Assembly: GCF_047302285.1 (NCBI RefSeq)
Contig: NZ_CP154845.1
Location: 1,798,001-1,862,000, forward strand
Source: Robertmurraya sp047302285
Lineage (GTDB): Bacteria; Bacillota; Bacilli; Bacillales; Cytobacillaceae
Direction: 5' to 3'
DNA length: 64,000 nt
In this document: positions 60,147 through 64,000 of the stretch, one piece after another
How positions within the stretch are numbered: position 1 is the first letter of the stretch
Layout: each line of letters begins with the position of its first letter
Notes under the pieces: generated by a model
Told to the model about the DNA's origin: nothing
What the model saw: only the letters and a program-made list of their open reading frames with translations
The model's database searches: none
Program-made: the position numbers and the translations under genes

Positions 60147-61030
60147 GTGAATATACATACCCCATATTACTTGGTCTAATTATTGGTACGCTAACGAGAG
60201 TCTATATGCTAAGAACAGACTATCGCCAATATCCCACTTATCTACATGGAAAAATCATTCATATTGCGCTTGGCTTTATTGCAGCTGGCTTAGGGACTCT
60301 TGCAGTTCCATCGATTATGGAAGAGGACTTCACGGCCGTTACATTCTTAACTATTGCTGCATCACAATTTAGAGAGGTGCGGAATATGGAGCGAAACACG
60401 TTAACTGAGATGGACAGCTATGATCTTGTACCAAGAGGAAAAACGTATATCGAAGGAATTGCGATCGCTTTTGAGAGCCGCAACTATCTCGTCATTTTCA
60501 CCTCACTTCTCACTACACTTGGGTACTTACTCACGAATATTTGGGGTGGTCTTATCGTCGGGATCATTGCTTTTTTTCTTTCGAAGATGTTAATGACTGG
60601 TGGGAAGCTTAGTGACATTGTCGATATAGAGTATGTGGAACCTAGATTTGATGGGGCAGGGCTATATGTTGACAATATCTACATTATGAATATCGGTTTA
60701 CCAGAGAGACAAAAAGAAGTATTACGTTATGGCATGGGCTTTGTTTTAAAACCGAAAAATTTTGATTCTCGTTCGACGATTGCAAATCTAGGTCAAAGAC
60801 AAGCGATACTTCACGATGTCTCTACAGCGCTTGGGGTCTATCGAGATTCAGGAACTCCGGCATTAGTTCCTTTGGCCAAAAGAGATTTAGACGATGGCAG
60901 AATTGGCGTGTTTGTCCTACCCCAGGAAAGAGATGTAGAAAGAGCAATTGAAATTATTGGCAAAGTTCCAACGCTCGAAAATGCCATTAGGATGCCATCA
61001 GAAAGAAAGAAAAAGGAAGAGGGGATGTAA
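60143..61030 (+). CDS. yphB: YIEGIA family protein (YphB)
   Basis: A 295-residue protein named for its invariant YIEGIA motif, seen here in RGKTYIEGIAIAFESRNY. An N-terminal hydrophobic half with about four membrane helices is followed by a soluble C-terminal domain (after about 165, VDIEYVEPRFDGAGLYVDNI). The family occurs in spore formers; its mechanism is not known to me. It lies in a tight cluster yphA-yphB-small subunit upstream of der. Confidence 0.88.
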   Translation: MSEYTYPILLGLIIGTLTRVYMLRTDYRQYPTYLHGKIIHIALGFIAAGLGTLAVPSIMEEDFTAVTFLTIAASQFREVRNMERNTLTEMDSYDLVPRGKTYIEGIAIAFESRNYLVIFTSLLTTLGYLLTNIWGGLIVGIIAFFLSKMLMTGGKLSDIVDIEYVEPRFDGAGLYVDNIYIMNIGLPERQKEVLRYGMGFVLKPKNFDSRSTIANLGQRQAILHDVSTALGVYRDSGTPALVPLAKRDLDDGRIGVFVLPQERDVERAIEIIGKVPTLENAIRMPSERKKKEEGM

Positions 61031-61035
61031 TCAGT

Positions 61036-61221
61036 ATGGCTCTTGATAAATTCATTCTGGCAGCGATCACGACAAGCCCGAAAAAAGTACCCTCTGGGGT
61101 GGCCGTGTTTCATTGTGATAGTAAAGAAGAGATGGATAAAATTACAACCAATTTAGAGGCTATTTTGGATGGAATTGCTCATTCTTTAGGAGAAGATTTA
61201 TATGTGATTGTAAAACACTAA
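61036..61221 (+). CDS. Small capping subunit for the YIEGIA protein
   Basis: A 61-residue soluble protein (MALDKFILAAITTSPKKVPS at the start, GIAHSLGEDLYVIVKH at the end) that resembles the small protein encoded next to YIEGIA genes and annotated as its capping-complex subunit. It starts five bases after yphB with GAGGGG upstream, so co-expression is clear. Assignment rests on context and family memory. Confidence 0.75.
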   Translation: MALDKFILAAITTSPKKVPSGVAVFHCDSKEEMDKITTNLEAILDGIAHSLGEDLYVIVKH

Positions 61222-61341
61222 TTTACCTATTTGTGAAAACATCTGCTTACTCCATTGACGTCTTGTTTAACACAATCAACTAGTTCTTCCGATCTTTTCA
61301 TTGCGAGGAAGTTTTCACTTTGTTAATATAATTAGGTTAGG

Positions 61342-61369
61342 CCCTTCTAATATGGAAGGGTTTCTTTTC
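61342..61369 (+). terminator. Terminator upstream of der
   Basis: CCCTTC pairs with GAAGGG around seven bases, followed by TTTCTTTTC. The rest of the 61222-61480 gap shows nothing further. Confidence 0.65.
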
Positions 61370-61480
61370 TAAGAAGAGTAGCTCTAATTAAAAAATATTC
61401 TAATTGAAATTGAGGATGTAAACACTCCTGAGAATAAAGACAGGGTGTGTTGGTCTATAAAGAAGGAAAGGGTGATGTTC

Positions 61481-62791
61481 ATGGTGAAACCAGTAATAGC
61501 CATAGTTGGACGTCCAAACGTTGGGAAATCCACGATTTTTAATCGTATAGTAGGAGATCGGGTTTCCATTGTAGAAGATATTCCAGGAGTAACAAGAGAT
61601 CGTATATATAGTGGAGCAGAGTGGCTAAATCATGATTTTAATATTATTGATACAGGCGGAATTGACATTGGTGACGAGCCATTTTTAGATCAAATTCGCC
61701 AACAGGCAGAAATTGCGATTGATGAAGCTGATGTGATTATATTCTTAACCAATGGTCGAGAAGGAGTCACGGGTGCCGATGAAGAAGTTGCGAAAATATT
61801 ATATAAGGCTAAGAAGCCAGTAGTGCTAGCTGTTAACAAAATTGATAACCCTGATATGCGCGATCAGATTTATGACTTCTATGCTTTAGGGTTTGGGGAA
61901 CCATTTCCAATTTCAGGTGCACATGGATTAGGCTTGGGTGACTTACTAGATGAGGCAGCAAAGCATTTTCCAAAAGACGAGGGCGATAATTATGACCCAG
62001 ATACGATTAAGTTTTCCTTAATCGGGCGCCCAAATGTGGGGAAATCTTCACTCGTAAATGCAATCCTTGGTGAAGATCGCGTGATCGTAAGCAATATCGC
62101 TGGAACCACTCGTGACGCGATTGACTCAATGGTAACGGTAAACAGCCAAAAATATGTCATCATTGACACCGCCGGGATGCGTAAAAAAGGAAAAGTGTAT
62201 GAAAGTACAGAGAAATATAGTGTTTTGCGTGCTTTAAGAGCAATTGAAAGATCTGATGTGGTTTTAGTTGTTCTTGACGGGGAAGAAGGCATTATTGAAC
62301 AAGATAAAAAAATTGCTGGTTATGCTCATGAAGCGGGACGAGCCATTGTTATTGTGGTGAATAAGTGGGATGCAGTCGAAAAAGATGAAAAAACAATGAA
62401 GGATTTTGAACAGAAAATTAGAGACCATTTTCTTTTCTTAGACTATGCTCCAATCGTGTTCTTGTCTGCTCTAACAAAAAAACGGATACATACGTTAGTT
62501 CCCATGATTGATATGGCAAGTGAAAACCATATGAGAAGAGTGGAAACGAGCGTCTTGAATGATGTGATCATGGATGCAGTTGCGATGAACCCAACACCAA
62601 CAGATAAAGGAAAGAGATTGAAGATTTACTATACAACACAAGTGGCCGTGGGCCCACCAACTTTTGTTGTGTTCGTAAATGACCCAGAATTAATGCACTT
62701 CTCGTACCAACGATTTTTAGAAAACCGGATTCGAGACGCATTTGGATTTGAAGGAACACCGATCAAAATATTTGCTCGTGAACGTAAATAA
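61481..62791 (+). CDS. der: Ribosome-assembly GTPase Der (EngA)
   Basis: A 436-residue GTPase with two tandem G domains, the same length as in B. subtilis. G1 motifs GRPNVGKST (first domain) and GRPNVGKSS (second, about residue 183), G3 DTGG and DTAG, G4 NKID and NKWD, and a C-terminal KH-like domain ending FEGTPIKIFARERK. Required for 50S subunit maturation. The start at 61481 (MVKPVIAIVG) fits the family; ATG at 61475 and an upstream GTG are also in frame. Confidence 0.96.
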   Translation: MVKPVIAIVGRPNVGKSTIFNRIVGDRVSIVEDIPGVTRDRIYSGAEWLNHDFNIIDTGGIDIGDEPFLDQIRQQAEIAIDEADVIIFLTNGREGVTGADEEVAKILYKAKKPVVLAVNKIDNPDMRDQIYDFYALGFGEPFPISGAHGLGLGDLLDEAAKHFPKDEGDNYDPDTIKFSLIGRPNVGKSSLVNAILGEDRVIVSNIAGTTRDAIDSMVTVNSQKYVIIDTAGMRKKGKVYESTEKYSVLRALRAIERSDVVLVVLDGEEGIIEQDKKIAGYAHEAGRAIVIVVNKWDAVEKDEKTMKDFEQKIRDHFLFLDYAPIVFLSALTKKRIHTLVPMIDMASENHMRRVETSVLNDVIMDAVAMNPTPTDKGKRLKIYYTTQVAVGPPTFVVFVNDPELMHFSYQRFLENRIRDAFGFEGTPIKIFARERK

Positions 62792-62859
62792 TTGCTTGAT
62801 AAAAGCTTACCTATTTAAGCATTGAACTTTTTCTTAATAAAAGTTAAGGACGTGATCTT

Positions 62860-63915
62860 GTGGAAAGAAAAAGAGAAATAATTTCCGTAATCGGTGCAGG
62901 TAGCTGGGGTACAGCATTGGCAATGGTACTAGCAGATAATGGGCATGAGGTCAGATTATGGGGACATAATCCACAACAAATTGAAGAAATCAATGAGAAA
63001 CATAGTAATGAGAAGTATTTACCTGGGGTTGAACTACCGCAGGAGATCGTAGGTTATTCTTCTTTGCAAACGGCACTAAGCAACACTGAACTCATTCTTT
63101 TGGCAGTTCCAACTAAAGCGATTCGTGAGGTGCTCAAGAAGATTCAGGAGGTTCAAGAGAACCCACTTACCATTGTTCATGTGAGTAAGGGAATCGAACC
63201 TGATACATTAATGACCATTTCAGAAATGATCGAAGATGAAATGGCAGAAGATTTGCTAAAGGATGTCGTTGTACTTTCTGGACCAAGCCATGCAGAAGAA
63301 GTGAGCAGACGATTTATAACAACTGTAACTGCTTCTTCGAAAAATCTGGAAGCAGCTGAAAGAGTACAAGATTTATTTATCAATTCCTATTTTCGAGTCT
63401 ATACAAACCCAGATATCATTGGTGTGGAAATTGGAGGGGCACTAAAGAATATCATTGCCCTTGCTGCAGGGATTACGGATGGGCTTGGCTATGGTGACAA
63501 TGCAAAAGCTGCTCTTATAACAAGAGGTTTAGCTGAAATTGCCCGTCTCGGCACTAAAATGGGGGCAAGTCCTTTAACCTTTTCTGGGTTGACGGGGATT
63601 GGCGATTTGATCGTTACGTGCACTAGTGTTCATTCAAGAAACTGGAGAGCGGGAAATTTATTAGGAAAAGGGCAAAATCTTCAAGAAGTATTGGACAACA
63701 TGGGAATGGTCGTTGAAGGGGTTCGAACAACGAAGGCAGCTAACCAGCTAGCTGATAAATTTCAGGTGAAAATGCCGATTACAAAAGCTTTATACAATGT
63801 TCTTTTCAATGATGCAAGTCCGAAAGATGAAGTGGATTCATTAATGTCCCGAGTAAAAACACATGAAATGGAGGACTTAGCGAACGTACTTTCGAATGAA
63901 CAGTTAGAATCGTGA
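62860..63915 (+). CDS. gpsA: Glycerol-3-phosphate dehydrogenase [NAD(P)+]
   Basis: A 351-residue dehydrogenase reducing dihydroxyacetone phosphate to sn-glycerol-3-phosphate for phospholipids. Rossmann motif VIGAGSWGTALAMVLADNGH, then VHVSKGIEPDTL, VLSGPSHAEEVS, catalytic Lys in EIGGALKNIIALAAGITDGL and NAKAALITRGLAEI, and SRNWRAGNLLGKG. GTG start with AAGGA nine bases upstream. Follows der as in B. subtilis. The last 85 bases of the window hold no feature I can support. Confidence 0.95.
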   Translation: MERKREIISVIGAGSWGTALAMVLADNGHEVRLWGHNPQQIEEINEKHSNEKYLPGVELPQEIVGYSSLQTALSNTELILLAVPTKAIREVLKKIQEVQENPLTIVHVSKGIEPDTLMTISEMIEDEMAEDLLKDVVVLSGPSHAEEVSRRFITTVTASSKNLEAAERVQDLFINSYFRVYTNPDIIGVEIGGALKNIIALAAGITDGLGYGDNAKAALITRGLAEIARLGTKMGASPLTFSGLTGIGDLIVTCTSVHSRNWRAGNLLGKGQNLQEVLDNMGMVVEGVRTTKAANQLADKFQVKMPITKALYNVLFNDASPKDEVDSLMSRVKTHEMEDLANVLSNEQLES

Positions 63916-64000
63916 TTAGTTTTTGAAGTCGTCTGTATGTCTATAATATTTTCAAAATATAGGCTTTCGAGGATGCGATATATCTCAGCAATGCATACAA

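Overview
This window is chromosomal DNA of an endospore-forming, low-GC, Gram-positive member of the Bacillaceae (Bacillus in the broad sense). The basis is near-continuous gene-order agreement with the Bacillus subtilis segment that runs from spoIIM-fur-xerD through the spoIIA, spoVA, scp, res and sigX regions to cmk, fni, der and gpsA. Many proteins also match their B. subtilis counterparts closely in length (DacF, LysA, Der and Fer identical or nearly so). I see no rRNA, tRNA, prophage, insertion sequence or CRISPR array. Species cannot be named from the sequence alone.

Layout. 1-6650: the end of a YqxK-like protein, spoIIM, fur, yqzK, xerD and the nucleoside salvage operon deoB-pupG-pdp. 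6650-14630: sporulation genes dacF, spoIIAA-spoIIAB-sigF, and a shortened spoVA operon (AA, AB, AEA, AF), then lysA. 14627-17100: ypuA, an isolated ribT, ypuF and a 29-residue YjcZ-like peptide. 17295-23250: scpA-scpB, an unrecognised gene, ypuI, a Fe/Mn superoxide dismutase and dacB-spmA-spmB. 23400-30400: rluB and resABC-resDE (cytochrome c maturation and redox signalling). 30446-34000: tandem structured repeats, sigX-rsiX and a secreted LysM/M23 peptidase. 34016-38500: serA, ppaC, an FMN riboswitch with ribU, and ferredoxin. 38508-47905: ypbB-recS-ypbD-ypbE, ypbF, cotJABC, a CBS protein, ypbG, mecB and gudB. 47906-54900: ypdA, asparaginase, prsW, sleB-ypeB, ypfA and ypfB. 55086-64000: cmk, an acyltransferase, ypfD, fni, ypzI, yphA, the YIEGIA gene pair, der and gpsA.

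How the genes work together. Much of the window is sporulation machinery, and several stage-specific promoters can be read by eye: sigma-H before spoIIAA, sigma-E before spoIIM (and weaker ones before dacB and cotJ), sigma-F-like before dacF and sigma-G-like before spoVAA. Iron control shows as two near-perfect 7-1-7 Fur boxes, one before fur and one before fer. Riboflavin control shows as an FMN riboswitch on the importer gene ribU. SigX has its own type of promoter.

The main oddities are genes missing from otherwise conserved neighbourhoods: spoVAC-AD-AEB are absent from the spoVA operon, and the rib biosynthesis genes are absent in front of ribT. Several families of structured intergenic repeats are also present. 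I found no clearly new multi-gene system. The best leads are the 126-bp repeats, whose hairpin arms differ between copies but still pair, an unrecognised gene after scpB, and a 24-codon lipobox peptide.
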